Shown here one piece after another: positions 12,058-23,024 of a DNA stretch of 64,000 nucleotides. Origin of the DNA: Marisa cornuarietis (lineage: Eukaryota > Mollusca > Gastropoda > Architaenioglossa > Ampullariidae); the NCBI GenBank assembly GCA_004794655.1, contig SMMW01000612.1, positions 1,017,501 through 1,081,500 of the forward strand. The letters run 5' to 3'. The position numbers and the translations under genes were made by a program. Position 1 is the first letter of the stretch. Every line of letters starts with the position of its first letter. Below the pieces are notes generated by a model. It was not told where the DNA came from and ran no database searches. It was given only the letters and a program-made list of their open reading frames with translations.

Positions 12058-14250
12058 AACGCTAGCAACCACCTCAGAAGCAGCTTTCACAACGAAATTT
12101 CCGGCCATCGTGTTTAATCAACATCTCGTCTACAACTATTTAAGAGTTTTCTAACATTTAATTACAGTTTTTGTTGTAATTACCATTGAAAGATACTTAT
12201 TACATCAAATGACTATGACGTTGTAAATATGATATTAGGTATGTTGATGAGGCTTTAAATTTAATAAAGGTACAATTACTCTTTATTCAAACTATAGTTC
12301 AACAGTTATAAAAAGGGGTCTTACTATTTGTGAACAAAGAAAAAAAAAACTATAATGAGCACAGTGGTTGGGTGGCGGCTTCAGAAGACTTGGGTAGCTT
12401 CCCTTTTACCGTCTGTTCCTTGGTTTATATATATATATATATGGGATAAAATTGACTTTTATACTTCAGAATATTGTATAGATTTTTTGTAATGTAAATA
12501 ATAAGGCTCGGTGGTTTGGACGTTTGTTAAGATTAACAATAATTTATAGTTTTCTCGTGTATGATTGTAAAACGATCCACTGGTTTTTCTTCAGGAAATA
12601 AAAGCTAGATGCATTTTAGTCATCCGTGGTCCTTGCCGGCTATTTAAAGTGCGAGACTATGTATACTATGTAAAATTGGTAATACCGTCTTAGAATAAGC
12701 ATAAGAATAACATTATTATTTTCTTTTACTAAGACTCACTGAGACATTTTAAACATAATATTTATTTTGACCACGCCACAAGCCTTCGATAATTTTACGT
12801 GTATCCAAAGGTGGAACGCGATGTACCAACTAAAAAGACAAAAGAAAACAACAAAAAGAGAAAAACAACCAAGCCCAAAACAAACAACATTGCGCTTAAT
12901 CTTCTTTTTCCAAGTCCTAAGGCACTTTGATTTCTTGACCCAAAAACATTAGCCGTCTACACGCATTGAAGTCACAGATAATGTTTACAGATGATAACAA
13001 CAAAAGATATTTTATCTGACGTTAGAGTAAACCCACACAGTATTGTTTTTGCATCACACGCCAAGTAAAGAGGACTAATCTTTCTTAGTTTTACCGACAT
13101 ATCAAAAAACATAAAACTAAACACAAGTTCTACCTTGCAGTTTGAAAAATGGAAGTTATATTCTGTTCGCTATAAGTAATTTATGACATAAATTAAAAAA
13201 CAAAATAATTTATGTAACCCATTTCCAAGGGCTCTTTGGGCCTTACAAACAAAATCAAACATTATTTTCTTTGTCTACTTTTTTAAAGTTTTCTCCCCAT
13301 CCTCTTCCTTGTATTCTCCTAGGTCCTCTACACTCGCAAACCTTGCACATTCTGTCACATTCTTCAATGTGTCTCAACGTTTTAAATGTCTTTCACATGT
13401 ACAAATAACGTCGGATATTCTTAGTTATATATGTATCTGAAATAAAGTTTATTATTTTTGCTTCTTTTAGACTGTTAAAACACTGAAAGCATGCAAAGGA
13501 TGCTCTTTTGGTCTACGGAGAAATTGTTTTTCTTTCCTCGTGGCAAATTAGCGATGAGACACGAATGAAAATATTTATTTTTATTTAAGGTGTGTTGTGG
13601 TGTTAGACAACTGATTCATGGTATGTTTCCAGATGTAAGAGTTAGAAGTTTTAGACATGTTTCTTTAATTCCACGCAAAAGATTGTTTTCCTGGAAGGAG
13701 ACCATCATCATCCAAACAATTTCCACACAATCTGTCTACATTAAAAAACGAAAGCTAACATGTAAATGCAGTACCTGGCATGTTAAAGGCTAATACATTT
13801 AAATCGGACTTAGAAAGGTACTTTCTAGTTTTTATTAGCGAATATTTAAATAAAAGGCATAAAACTGCTTTTGTTGCAAGATGTGTTACCTGCGTTGTCA
13901 GAGGTTTTAATTCATTATTAGCCAACCAGATGCGTTAACGTTGACATCTTGCATGTAAAATGTATCAGACAAAAACATTAAGCCAAAATTATGTTCCATC
14001 TCTGGCCCCGTGTTTGCAATTCTTTGCCACCTTTACCTCGCACACGTACCACTTTTAATTTCTCCGAATGTTGCCTTAGTAGCCGCCTTTTGGGGAAATT
14101 TTGCAGTAGCTGTTACGCACGTAGGCAAACACCAAACACCCCGCGAATTCGCGTTTTTTAAGAAGATGAAAGACTCAAAGTTGCAGGTCTTCAAGGCCGC
14201 AGCTGGAGAAAAAATTTGCAGGACTGAACCTGGTGGAATGTGAGGTAGAC
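12058..14250. other. Intergenic, no gene recognised
   Basis: AT-rich; a short TA run at 12427-12442. Open frames are short and lack motifs. Some of the last few hundred bases may be 5' parts of the LINE fragment that follows, too decayed to read. Confidence 0.4.
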
Positions 14251-14273
14251 ATCCTCGCTGGAACATCGAAGAG

Positions 14274-14807
14274 GTGCTACTGTCAACAGCTCAAGCGGTT
14301 CTTATTAATGGCAACGGCAAAGCAAAGATCAACATGAACGGGGTACAGCTCGAAGAGGTAAGTAGCTTCAAGTACTTGGGAGCCACCCTCTCCAAGGACG
14401 ACAGCTCCACGCCAGATATCCACAACAGGATCGCAACAGTGGCTAGGCTAGATAGGATTTGCCATACCCATAAGAGAAGGTTCATTACCAAGTGCAAGCT
14501 GTACCAATCACTGGTAGTGCCGATCCTTCTCTACGGATGCGACACGTGGAGTCTGCTCGCCGAAACGGAAAGGAGAATCCAGACATTTGAACACAAGTGC
14601 CTGAAGCAGCTGCTCCGAATCTCATACAAAAAACATAAAACCAACGACTTTGCAAGAAACAAGATGGCCACACTCGTAGGACATCAAAGACTGGACTGGT
14701 CGTCCTGTACGGGACCTGCTTACTATCGCCACAATAGGCAAGAGTGGCGGCCCCTGTCAGGTGCCGCGTCTATACAGGTGATTCCCCAAACGACAAGTGC
14801 CGGTTAA
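14274..14807 (+). mobile_element. LINE fragment: C-terminal part of an endonuclease-reverse transcriptase
   Basis: A 178-codon open frame encodes the post-RT part of the same kind of element as at 4.1-6.5 kb: INMNGVQLEEVSSFKYLG, then LYQSLVVPILLYGCDTWSL, ETERRIQTFEHKCLKQLLRI and HKTNDFARNKMATLVG. The block expected after LVG, with the KRRKLxWxGH segment, is missing. The frame jumps straight to a terminal NRQEWRPLSGAAS-like stretch, so there is an internal deletion. There is no RT catalytic region and no plausible start (it opens with GTG). This is a 5'-truncated, inactive copy. Confidence 0.85.
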
Positions 14808-14924
14808 AAGACGAATGACTAACGGATATATATGTATATATAAGAGAGAGAATGGATTAAGATTGAATATTGTTATTTGCTTAGGCCATCGGCCACTAAC
14901 AAGAAGGTGACATCACAATGACTT

Positions 14925-15062
14925 TGAACATTTCTAATGCATTTCATAAAATATGTTACAACATGTGTAGTATATTGAGCATAGATTTATACAATATCTG
15001 TCTGTGTGTGCGACAGAGAGATAGAGTTCACACATTTTCCTTGCTAACGTTGTAGCGTTTTG
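14925..15062. repeat. Dispersed repeat, partner at 18720-18850
   Basis: Shares tttctaatgc, cataaaatatgtt, gtatattgag, then a GA-rich tract, ttcacacattt and tgctaac with 18720-18850. A weaker third likeness lies at 52270-52335 (GA run, gaattcataaaaatccccct, then actaac). Confidence 0.6.
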
Positions 15063-15200
15063 TGTGAAGAGTGCTCTTATGAGTGGGTGCGAGCGTGTGT
15101 GTACATCTTCATGTAACTGCGCTCGCGGCACTCTTCTACCTTTTTCAACAAAAAGGGCCGACCAACGGTTCCCACATTTAATGTTGAACAAAAAAAGAGA

Positions 15201-15482
15201 GTGAATGAATTAACTGGAATCCAATAACTCAAAAGTGCGATAGATGGGTGAACAGGTGGTCTGATATGCAGATAGTCCAACATAGGCGAACGGATAACCG
15301 GTATCCAGTAATCCCAAGGTACGATGGGTGAATAGACAGATAAACCGATGTGTAGATGATCCGACACAGGCGAACTGATAATCCAGTGTCCAATGGTTCC
15401 AAGGTGCGGTTGATGGATGAACAGGTGATCAGGTGTGCAGATAATTCAACACCGGCGAATTGTTAACTCGGTGTCCAACATG
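15201..15482. repeat. Minisatellite, 84-85 bp unit, ~3.3 copies
   Basis: The anchor GGCGAA occurs at 15285, 15369 and 15454 (a diverged GTGAAT at 15201), 84-85 bases apart. Each unit contains, in order, a taac/ccagt segment, a caaggtgcgat-like segment, gatgggtgaacag, a gtgcagat segment and a caaca end. The copies have diverged from one another. Confidence 0.85.
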
Positions 15483-16009
15483 CAGCGATGTCACAACAAT
15501 TCGTCCGACTTGCTGCTTGTAAAGTTGGCCGTATCCCCGTGGTGAAGACGTTGTTTGCTCGCAGCACAGCTTCTGTCGACGCCCTCAATTCTCTTACTAG
15601 CAATTCTCTTACTCTTACTCCTCTATAGTCGTGACACTGACGGTTTGCAGTATAGGCTCCTGCCAAAACCGTGCCGAACAGTTTTTTTTTTATCCTCCAC
15701 CTGTTTGCCGTTGAATCAGACACACAGGAGTAGAGTTAATGATTTGCGGAGACAGTCTGCCGTCTATGCTTACGTTGTTAAAGTCTTCTTATTTCTCCTG
15801 TCAAAATATTGTCCTTATTCACAGCAACAAAGTTAACAAAATTACTCATACATGTTTATAAAACAACAGAAATTAAAATGTTAGGAAAATCCGATGCAAC
15901 ATCCACTCCTCCAAACGTTGTGTACCTCTCCCACAAATGAAAAGCATGAAAATATATTGATAAAATATATCAACTTTTGTCAGTAAAATCTTACTCTGTA
16001 TCTATAAAT
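15483..16009. other. Intergenic, no gene recognised
   Basis: Open frames on both strands are short and lack motifs. Nothing further is seen. Confidence 0.4.
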
Positions 16010-16231
16010 AGGCAATTCAAATCCTTGGTTTTTGTAAATAAATACCAAATACTATGTTCAAGTGAAAGAATACAATATCTATGGGATATTAACCGACAAA
16101 CAACAAAAGAGAGGTAAATGAACACGCCCTGTTTAAAGGGCTGATATGTAAATAGTCATGCACATTTAACAAATTGACAAAGGTCTTCAACATTTAGAAC
16201 AGACTACCAAGCTTTTATTTTGCACTTTGCC

Positions 16232-17278
16232 ATGAATACTGTCACACCTGTGGCTATAACTGACTATACTAATGTGACAGATAGCAATGGCAGCGATGCA
16301 ACAATCAGACAGATTCGTTGGCTGGTGGAATTAATTTGTTATGTTGGCTTATCCACGGTCTTCTGTCTCATAGGTATCCCTACAAACATCATCAACTGCG
16401 CCGTGTTCTGGCGCCAAGGACTGACAGACCGCGTGAACGTCTGTCTTTTCTCTTTGGCTTTTGCGGATTGCCTGTACCTGATATGTTCGCTCATAATATT
16501 TTCTGTTAACACTTTGATGCGTTTTTATGATGACATTTTGGGGGAAGAAATGTTCGTAAAGATTGGGGTGTCGCTAGTAGGTCTTTTAAATGGCCTGAAG
16601 TCAACGTCAGGTTGCATAGGCGCCATTATTGCTTTCGACCGGTGTGTCTGTGTGGTGTGGCCACTCCGTGCAGGTAGGATAATCACAACCCGCACTATGA
16701 CTGTACTTATTGTAACTAGCTTTGTCTTCTCGCAAGCTTATCAATTACTTCCATTTACTTTTGCGGTTGATGCAAAATACACAAATGGACAAGTTCACTT
16801 TATAATCACTCGCAACCAGCTGTATAACGACAGCAAAATAGTCATTGAGATTTTTGTGGGTACCTTGCTGGGAGCAGCTATACCTATTGCAGGGTTTTTG
16901 GTAGTATTACTTTCAACAATTGTAACAGTTGTTAAGTTAAAACTCAGCATAACGTGGAGAGCTAAAGCAAGTTCTGGTACTACCGACCGACAGGTGGCGC
17001 TAACTTTAATGATAGCAATCGCTTCGTGCGTCTACCTCGTTACTATGATTCCGTTTGTAGTCAGAGAAGTTAGTTTTTGGACAGCAGACGAGTGCTTAAT
17101 GCTTGTCTCTTGTAATGATATATTTATGGCTTTTACTGCATTTGTTTACACGTGTTCTCAAATCAACAGCGCTATCCACTTTTTCATCTATTTTTCTCGC
17201 CCTGTAAGGTTTAAACTGGTATTTTACAGCATTTTCACGAAAACAAAAAGTAAAACTTCTGTGGAAAACTCGTCCTAA
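16232..17278 (+). CDS. Gastropod candidate chemosensory receptor (7TM GPCR, group A)
   Basis: Single-exon gene of 348 residues. The frame is open upstream to a TTG at 16220, but the first ATG is at 16232. Helices lie at about 33-57, 70-93, 111-135, 154-175, 207-235, 258-281 and 296-322. Landmarks are sequons NVT14 and NGS19, PTNIINC in TM1, a TM2 Asp (FADC), DRC at 136-138 in place of DRY, TMIP in TM6, and INSAIHFFIYF in TM7. Position 3.25 and the second extracellular loop have no cysteine, so the usual GPCR disulfide is absent. Instead two cysteines (288 and 294) lie in the third extracellular loop. It is the tail-to-tail partner of the gene at 19742-20791, with about nine residues in ten identical. 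A TTGACAAAG motif lies 58 bases before the ATG. Likely a G-protein-coupled chemoreceptor; ligand unknown. Confidence 0.92.
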   Translation: MNTVTPVAITDYTNVTDSNGSDATIRQIRWLVELICYVGLSTVFCLIGIPTNIINCAVFWRQGLTDRVNVCLFSLAFADCLYLICSLIIFSVNTLMRFYDDILGEEMFVKIGVSLVGLLNGLKSTSGCIGAIIAFDRCVCVVWPLRAGRIITTRTMTVLIVTSFVFSQAYQLLPFTFAVDAKYTNGQVHFIITRNQLYNDSKIVIEIFVGTLLGAAIPIAGFLVVLLSTIVTVVKLKLSITWRAKASSGTTDRQVALTLMIAIASCVYLVTMIPFVVREVSFWTADECLMLVSCNDIFMAFTAFVYTCSQINSAIHFFIYFSRPVRFKLVFYSIFTKTKSKTSVENSS

Positions 17279-17394
17279 AAAATAAGGTCAGAATTGCTTT
17301 TTCGGATTTGCCTGGCTTAATAATATTTATAAATGGGTTAAGAACAGGATTTATCATTGATTCGGGAAAATGTACTAGCAAAGATAAAGATCAC

Positions 17395-17690
17395 AATCTT
17401 GCTATTTTAACTCATTGAACTCGGGGCTGCTAGAAGCCTGTAGTGTCTATCTCTCGCACGATTGTCCCCACTTTTAAAAAAATCATAAAAAAATAACTAA
17501 AAGAGGTAGAAGAACAATTTAAATTGATAATGATAGATCAAACTGTGTAAAAAAGAAACATTTTACCTTTTGTTTGCTTAAAAACACTTTTTTATGGTAT
17601 TCCCAACAGAATATACCATAATAATGATCAGCAACAAAAACTTTTATACAGTTATTCGAGCCCCACAAAAACAAAGAAAAATAACATGGA
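17395..17690. repeat. Insertion present only in the left arm; part recurs at 49.35 kb
   Basis: Aligning the two arms leaves these ~295 bases without a partner in the right arm. Within it, about 17469-17650 closely matches 49351-49535 (aaaaatcataaaaaa, aactaaaagaggtagaag, gataatgatagatc). This points to a mobile or otherwise copied segment. No terminal repeats were identified by eye. Confidence 0.65.
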
Positions 17691-18499
17691 AAGGGAGAAA
17701 TAACCAGAAAGTATGTGCATGGCGGGCAGGCGTGTCAGTGGAAGCAAGAGTTTCTTGGTAGTCACTTTTTCTTAATGTATGGTGTTATTGAGGTGCTAAG
17801 TTTTCCTTAGTATTGCTAAGTCTTGACAATACTTAACTGTTCAAATCCTGAACAGAACGGTTCGAACAATGTGATTTATTAACATGAAAACCTGTATAGA
17901 TTGGAGTGCGATTCCTTTTTTGTAGAATTTTTATTCCGATACCTTATTCGTTGTAAATTTTTTTTTAGTCTGTAATTATATTGTTGCAGTTTATTAATAT
18001 CGTAAAGGCTGATATATTAATGCACCAGACCCTGTTAGCATTGAATAGTGTCAGCCAGCTGGAAACGATTGTTGTGTTTGTAATCTTATCCAAACATGGC
18101 AGCGGAATTTTTAAATCAGGCTTTCAACAGAAGTACTAGTAATGAAAGACTCGTATACTTCGTTATTGCCAAATGCTAATTCTTCTACTTCTTGATTATT
18201 TATGTACATTAAATTTTTATATTAGTTTTGTTGTTCTTTTCTATCAAGTCTGTAAGTATCTGTAGCATTTAGCTCGAATAATAATAATAATAATAATAAT
18301 AACAATGTCTGTTATAAAGCTTTTTTTCTGACGTTTGTAACGTTTCACGGCTCACACCTTTTCTTTATATTTCATCGTCATTATCATTATTCATTTTTTT
18401 TTAGTCAGTGTCCAAAGGCCTGGGGAGGGGAACAGCGGCACGTTCCTGAATAGTCTCGTGAGCTGTGACGTTGACCTGCGTATTGCGTCACACCATGAC

Positions 18500-18690
18500 G
18501 TAGCTAATAGATGGGAGATCTTTGTGTTGAGAACAAGGATGGTGAACAGAATCCTAGTGTTGTGGGTGTCGTAAGAGTGACATCGTGTTCTTTGGCATTA
18601 TGATGGAAAGAGTTTGTGTTTGCTTTGTTGTTAGTTCCTCTGTGTGTATATACTTTGTAGCTTTGTATTTATTAAAAATATCTTTCATTA
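18500..18690. repeat. SINE-like repeat, third copy of the 24.17-24.40 kb unit
   Basis: Shares gacatcgtgttctttg, then atgatgga, ttgttgttagt, cctctgtgtgtata, actttgtagctttgta and aaaatatcttt with the pair at 24172-24404. The region before it shares a weaker gagatct and gaacagaat pattern with 24085-24171. Confidence 0.6.
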
Positions 18691-18719
18691 CATGGAAGTC
18701 CTTTTGAATTTACTTTAGT

Positions 18720-18850
18720 TTGAAAGTTTCTAATGCTTTACATAAAATATGTTGCAATACGTGTAATATATTGAGTATACAATAATGCAATGTTAGTGTG
18801 TTAGAGAGAAAGAGAGAGAGAGAGAATTCACACATTTCCCCTGCTAACAC
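18720..18850. repeat. Dispersed repeat, partner of 14925-15062
   Basis: Shares tttctaatgc, cataaaatatgtt, tatattgag, a (GA)n tract and ttcacacatttcc with the earlier copy. The GA tract here is longer. Confidence 0.6.
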
Positions 18851-19039
18851 CAGCAAAAACCTTTCTTACAGTTATTTTTATTATGTTTTTTTATTATAAA
18901 CTGAGTTGAACGCTACAGTTCCTTACAGACGTGATAGAAATGATCAGCAAAAACTATATAAAAATATAATGTACAAAGTATTCAAGAAATAAAAAATAAC
19001 CTTCGGCTACAAATAAATGCATTAAGAACATTATCCCCC

Positions 19040-21035
19040 TTAACAATAGGAGTCTATAATTAATAGTACTTCTGTTGAAAGCTTGGTTGGAAAATTCCGC
19101 TGGCATAATTGAAAAAGATTACAAGCAAATACAATCTTTTCCAGTTTGCTGTCAGTCTCCAAAGCTAGCAGCATCTAGTGCATTAACATAAGGAAGAATA
19201 CATAAAACAGTCTAGAAAATATAATAGTAATTTAGCCTTTACGATATGACTTCTAAATTATTCACAATTAATAATCTGCAATCATATAATTACCGACTCA
19301 AAATAATTATACAACCAATAAGGTGTCAAATTTCGAAATTCTACAAAATAAAATCGCATTCAAATCGACCTATACAGGTTTTTATGTTAATAAATTACAG
19401 TGTTCAAGAACTTTTCGTTAGGATTTCAACAGCTAAGTATTGTCAAGACTTAAAGATATTAAGAAAAGTTTAGCACCTCAATAACGCCATTACATAGAGT
19501 GAGCTCCATGAAACTCTTGCTTCCACGCACCCGTTTATACACATAACAGGCCATCCACCCACCTTCTGGTCGTTTCTCTCTTCTCTTTACATCTCAGGGA
19601 TTTAATAAAGCACGTTTATTATATTGATATTGATTTTTGCTATTACATGTTCCAGATCAATGACAATTGTCTGTTCCTCACCCATTTATAAATATTATCA
19701 AGCCAGTAAAAACTAAGAAGAAAAATTCTGAACTCATTTTTTCATGACGCGTTCTCCACAGAAGTTTTATTTTTTGCTTTCGTGAAAATGCTGTAAAAAA
19801 CCATTCGAAACCTTAAAGAGCGAGAAAAATAGATGAAAAAGTGGATAGAGCTGTTTATTTGGGAACACGTGTAAACAAATGCAGTAAAAGCCATAAATAT
19901 ATCATTACAAACAACAAACGTTAAACAGTCGTCTGCTATCCAAAAACTAACTTCTCTGACTACAAACGGAATCATAGTAACGAGGTAGACGCACGAAGCG
20001 ATTGCTATCATTGAAGTTAACGCCACCTGTCGGTCGCTAGTAACAGAACTTGCTTTAGCTCTCCACGTTATGGCGAGTTTTAACTTAACAACTGTTACAA
20101 TCGTTGAAAGCAATACTACAAAAAACCCGGCAATAGGTATAGCTGCTCCCAGCAATGTAACCTCTAAAATTTCAATAATTTTGTTGTCGTTATACAGCTG
20201 GTTGCGAGTGATTATAAAGTGAACTTGTCCATTTATATTTTTTGCATCAACCGCAAAAGTAAATGGAAGAACTTGATAAGCTTGCGAGAAAACAAAACTG
20301 GTTAGAATAAGCGCGGTCATAGTGCGGGTTGTGATTATCCTACCTGCACGGAGTGGCCACACCACACAGACACACCGGTCGAAAGCAATAATGGCGCCTA
20401 TGCAACCTGACGTTAATCTAAGGCCGTTTAAAAGACCTACTAGCGACACCCCAATCTTCAAGAACATTTCTTCCCCCAAACTTTCATCATAAAAACGTAT
20501 CAAAGTGTCAACAGAAAATATTATGAACGAAAATATCAGGTACAGGCAATCCGCAAAAGCCAAAGAGAAAAGACAGACGTTCACGCGGTCTGTCAGTCCT
20601 TGGCGCCAGAACACGGCGCAGTTGATGATGTTTGTAGGGATACCTATGAGACAGAAGACCGTGGACAAGCCAACATAACAAATTAATTCCACCAGCCAAC
20701 GAACCTGTCTGATTGTTGCATCGCGTTCATTGCTATCTGTGTATGTCACATTAGTATAGTCAGTTATAGCCACAAGTGCTACAGTACTCATGGCAAAATG
20801 TAGAATAAAAACTAGCTAGCCTGTTTTAAATGGCTGAACACTTTCGTCAATTTGTTAAATATACATGACTATTTGCACATCAGTCCTTTTAAACAGGGCT
20901 TGCTAATTATCGCTCCTTTGATGTTTGACTGTAAATATGCCAAACTCGTTGTATTGTTCTCGTTCGAACACGGTCGTGTATTCGGTATTTATTTACAAAA
21001 AATCAACCAAGAATTTTTGATTGCCCTTTAAACAG
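19040..21035. repeat. Right arm of the inverted segmental duplication
   Basis: Reverse complement of 16010-18150, including the receptor gene, its promoter-proximal region and ~0.7 kb of 3' flank. It lacks the segment equivalent to 17395-17690. Confidence 0.9.
19742..20791 (-). CDS. Gastropod candidate chemosensory receptor (7TM GPCR, group A)
   Basis: Single-exon gene of 349 residues beginning at ATG 20789-20791. It has the same plan as the 16.2 kb gene: an N-terminal sequon (NVT), PTNIINC in TM1, FADC in TM2, FDRCVCVVWPLRAG after TM3, TMIP in TM6 and INSSIHFFIYF in TM7. The third extracellular loop has two cysteines (DDC...VVC), and the second has none. Differences from the 16.2 kb copy cluster in TM2/loop 1 (DESLGEEMFLK), loop 2 and TM5 start (one residue shorter), and the third extracellular loop, where ligand contact or gating could differ. 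A TTGACGAAAG motif lies 50-60 bases upstream. Both copies are intact, so both are probably in use. Confidence 0.92.
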   Translation of the reverse strand: MSTVALVAITDYTNVTYTDSNERDATIRQVRWLVELICYVGLSTVFCLIGIPTNIINCAVFWRQGLTDRVNVCLFSLAFADCLYLIFSFIIFSVDTLIRFYDESLGEEMFLKIGVSLVGLLNGLRLTSGCIGAIIAFDRCVCVVWPLRAGRIITTRTMTALILTSFVFSQAYQVLPFTFAVDAKNINGQVHFIITRNQLYNDNKIIEILEVTLLGAAIPIAGFFVVLLSTIVTVVKLKLAITWRAKASSVTSDRQVALTSMIAIASCVYLVTMIPFVVREVSFWIADDCLTFVVCNDIFMAFTAFVYTCSQINSSIHFFIYFSRSLRFRMVFYSIFTKAKNKTSVENAS

Positions 21036-22560
21036 AATGACATTTTATTGTAATATTTTTTAAATCTTTTTTGCTTCTCCTGTGTTAGAAAGGGATACTA
21101 CCTGTTTCGGAGATGGGAGTCTTCCTAGTAACATGCGGAACACACATTTCTGTTGTACGTCGGATTTTTGTAATATTTGAATATCTGTTGTTTTTTTAAA
21201 AAAGATATGTATCAGTAATTTTGTTTACTTTTGAACTGTCAATATCCGCAGTATTTGTACAGGAGAAATAACAAAACTTTAACGGGGAAAGCATTCACCT
21301 AAATGCAACATGCAGTGTAGTAAATAAATAATTAAAGTCATCTTGAAAGGTGAGCTGAAAAGGAAGAAGGTGACAGGTTTTTAAAGAACAAAAAGCTAAA
21401 AGTTTACAGAAAGAACAAATAAAAAGAAGAAACAAGAATTTGCGCCTCAAACGCTTTGTCCTTGCTGTATGAGTAACAACCCTTCTTTGTAAAGACTTGT
21501 TTCTATGTTACCAATTTTCAGAGAAGATGTCAACTTATTCTTGTTTGGATTGGAGGCTGAGTATTTTGGACGGACTCGTGCAGCATGGCCTCTGCAGTTT
21601 GTTACTTCTTTTCGAGGTTAAGTTTTAAAGTGGAACCACACAAGATACGAACCCCTAACATCTTTAAAGGTGTTCTTGATTTATTCACAGATTTTTTATA
21701 GGGGCAGCCGGTGATTGTTTAGGGCAACGTAATGGCAGAGATGAGACGAGATGACAGATTTAGAGCCACGATATAGTGTTAATGACCTGAAAACTAGATC
21801 GACGTGGAGAGAGAAGAGCCTGGCATTATTTGTCAAACGGTGAAGAATAATGGACGCGGCACTTGGTCGCTCTCTTCCTGGGTCAGATTGAGAGCACCCT
21901 CATCATTCGATAATAGAAGGGCGCAGATGTTTCAGTCTGTACCCAGTGATTTTGTTGCATTCCTTGGAGAGAAAGAGGTGTGCAAACTAAAAGTCGAGTG
22001 GGATACTACAGGCAAACACGTCCACTTGAGTGTCCGGCTATAAAAGGTGCTTTTCCTCCGAACGCCAATAAGCCCGAAACTTCCAGCCAGGCTTACCGTT
22101 TAACACAGAAGGAACCCAACGTGCTTCAAGGAGACATTCCAAAGATTATTCATCACAGAGGATGAAATCAATGCAGCCTTAACTCTTGCACTGCTTTCCA
22201 TTGTTTTCACGACCGAACGGTTCCATCCTATTGATGAATCCAGGATGCTGAAGGCGCGGTTGTCCTCACCTGAAGCAGAATTCAATGGTTTTCCTTGTGA
22301 AGGAATCTGACATGTAGCTCTGTACTGCGAAAACACTAAGCACCCAGAAAAACGTACCAACTGTCAGAAAAGAATTTTAAGCTACCAACATGGGTATACC
22401 GTGTTTATAATACACCCATAAAGAGCTGGAAAACTTGCCACTCTAAGCTAGAAAACTGAAGGAAATGCACGTGCAAATTCTGCGGGACACAAAAGCCACC
22501 ACCAGCTCTAACCGACTGAGGTCAAAAGATTGTCAAACATACGTGACCTTTGGAAGCAAT
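21036..22560. other. Possible decayed coding remnants, unidentified
   Basis: Open frames at 21804-22043 and 22093-22330 (plus) have a less AT-rich composition than their surroundings. The second reads, with stops, a segment like DEINAALTLALLSIVF. I do not recognise the family. They could be remnants of a transposon or a retroposed gene. No splice-site pattern joins them convincingly. Confidence 0.25.
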
Positions 22561-22945
22561 ATAAAGACTTTTAAATTGCTTTGCAACTTTTCCTAGTTAG
22601 GCTAAATTTGTTTTTACATCTGCATGACATTTTTTAAGATTATGAGTTATCTATGTAGTAACATAGTTACAGTCTTGTTAATTTTGAGGATGTATCTAAC
22701 TAGATTGTGCAATTTGCTAACCACGCTATGTCCTAACCAATATCCTTCTCATTTGCACATCTGTCTTTGTAAATCAACAACATGATCAAGGGGATTTATA
22801 TTCGTCTGCAAAGGAACTGATTATAATATGATTGAAACAAACAGGGGAGACTATTCTTAAAGCAGCGGTATGAATAGAAGACTGATAGCATCCCCTATGT
22901 ACGGTTTAATCGATTCAATGTAGAGTTTAAATTGAGTATGGAATT

Positions 22946-22947
<2 letters not shown>

Positions 22948-23022
<75 letters not shown>
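22948..23022. repeat. GT microsatellite, 75 bp
   Basis: Uninterrupted (GT)n of about 37 units. The open frame through it encodes a Cys-Val repeat and is an artefact. Confidence 0.97.

Positions 23023-23024
<2 letters not shown>

Larger units (their letters stand above)
16010..18150. repeat. Left arm of an inverted segmental duplication
   Basis: This block matches the reverse complement of about 19040-21035. Matches run from the promoter side (tttgtaaataaatacc, then cctgtttaaa, then atttaacaaattgac) through the receptor gene. They continue into the 3' flank (ggaagcaagagttt, gttattgaggtgctaa, gtcttgacaatactta) and on to ctttcaacagaagtacta near 18130. The arm has one extra segment (about 17395-17690) that the right arm lacks. 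Confidence 0.9.
18151..19039. other. Spacer of the inverted duplication
   Basis: About 0.9 kb between the arms, holding an (ATA)n run at 18281-18302, a SINE-like repeat at about 18500-18690 and the dispersed repeat at 18720-18850. No gene is seen. Confidence 0.6.

Noticed and set aside
16220..16231. Four extra N-terminal codons in front of the 16.2 kb receptor
   Set aside because: The frame opens on TTG; a nuclear eukaryotic gene should use the ATG at 16232. The same reasoning moves the starts of the 32.3, 35.7 and 59.3 kb genes to 32310, 35674 and 59310.
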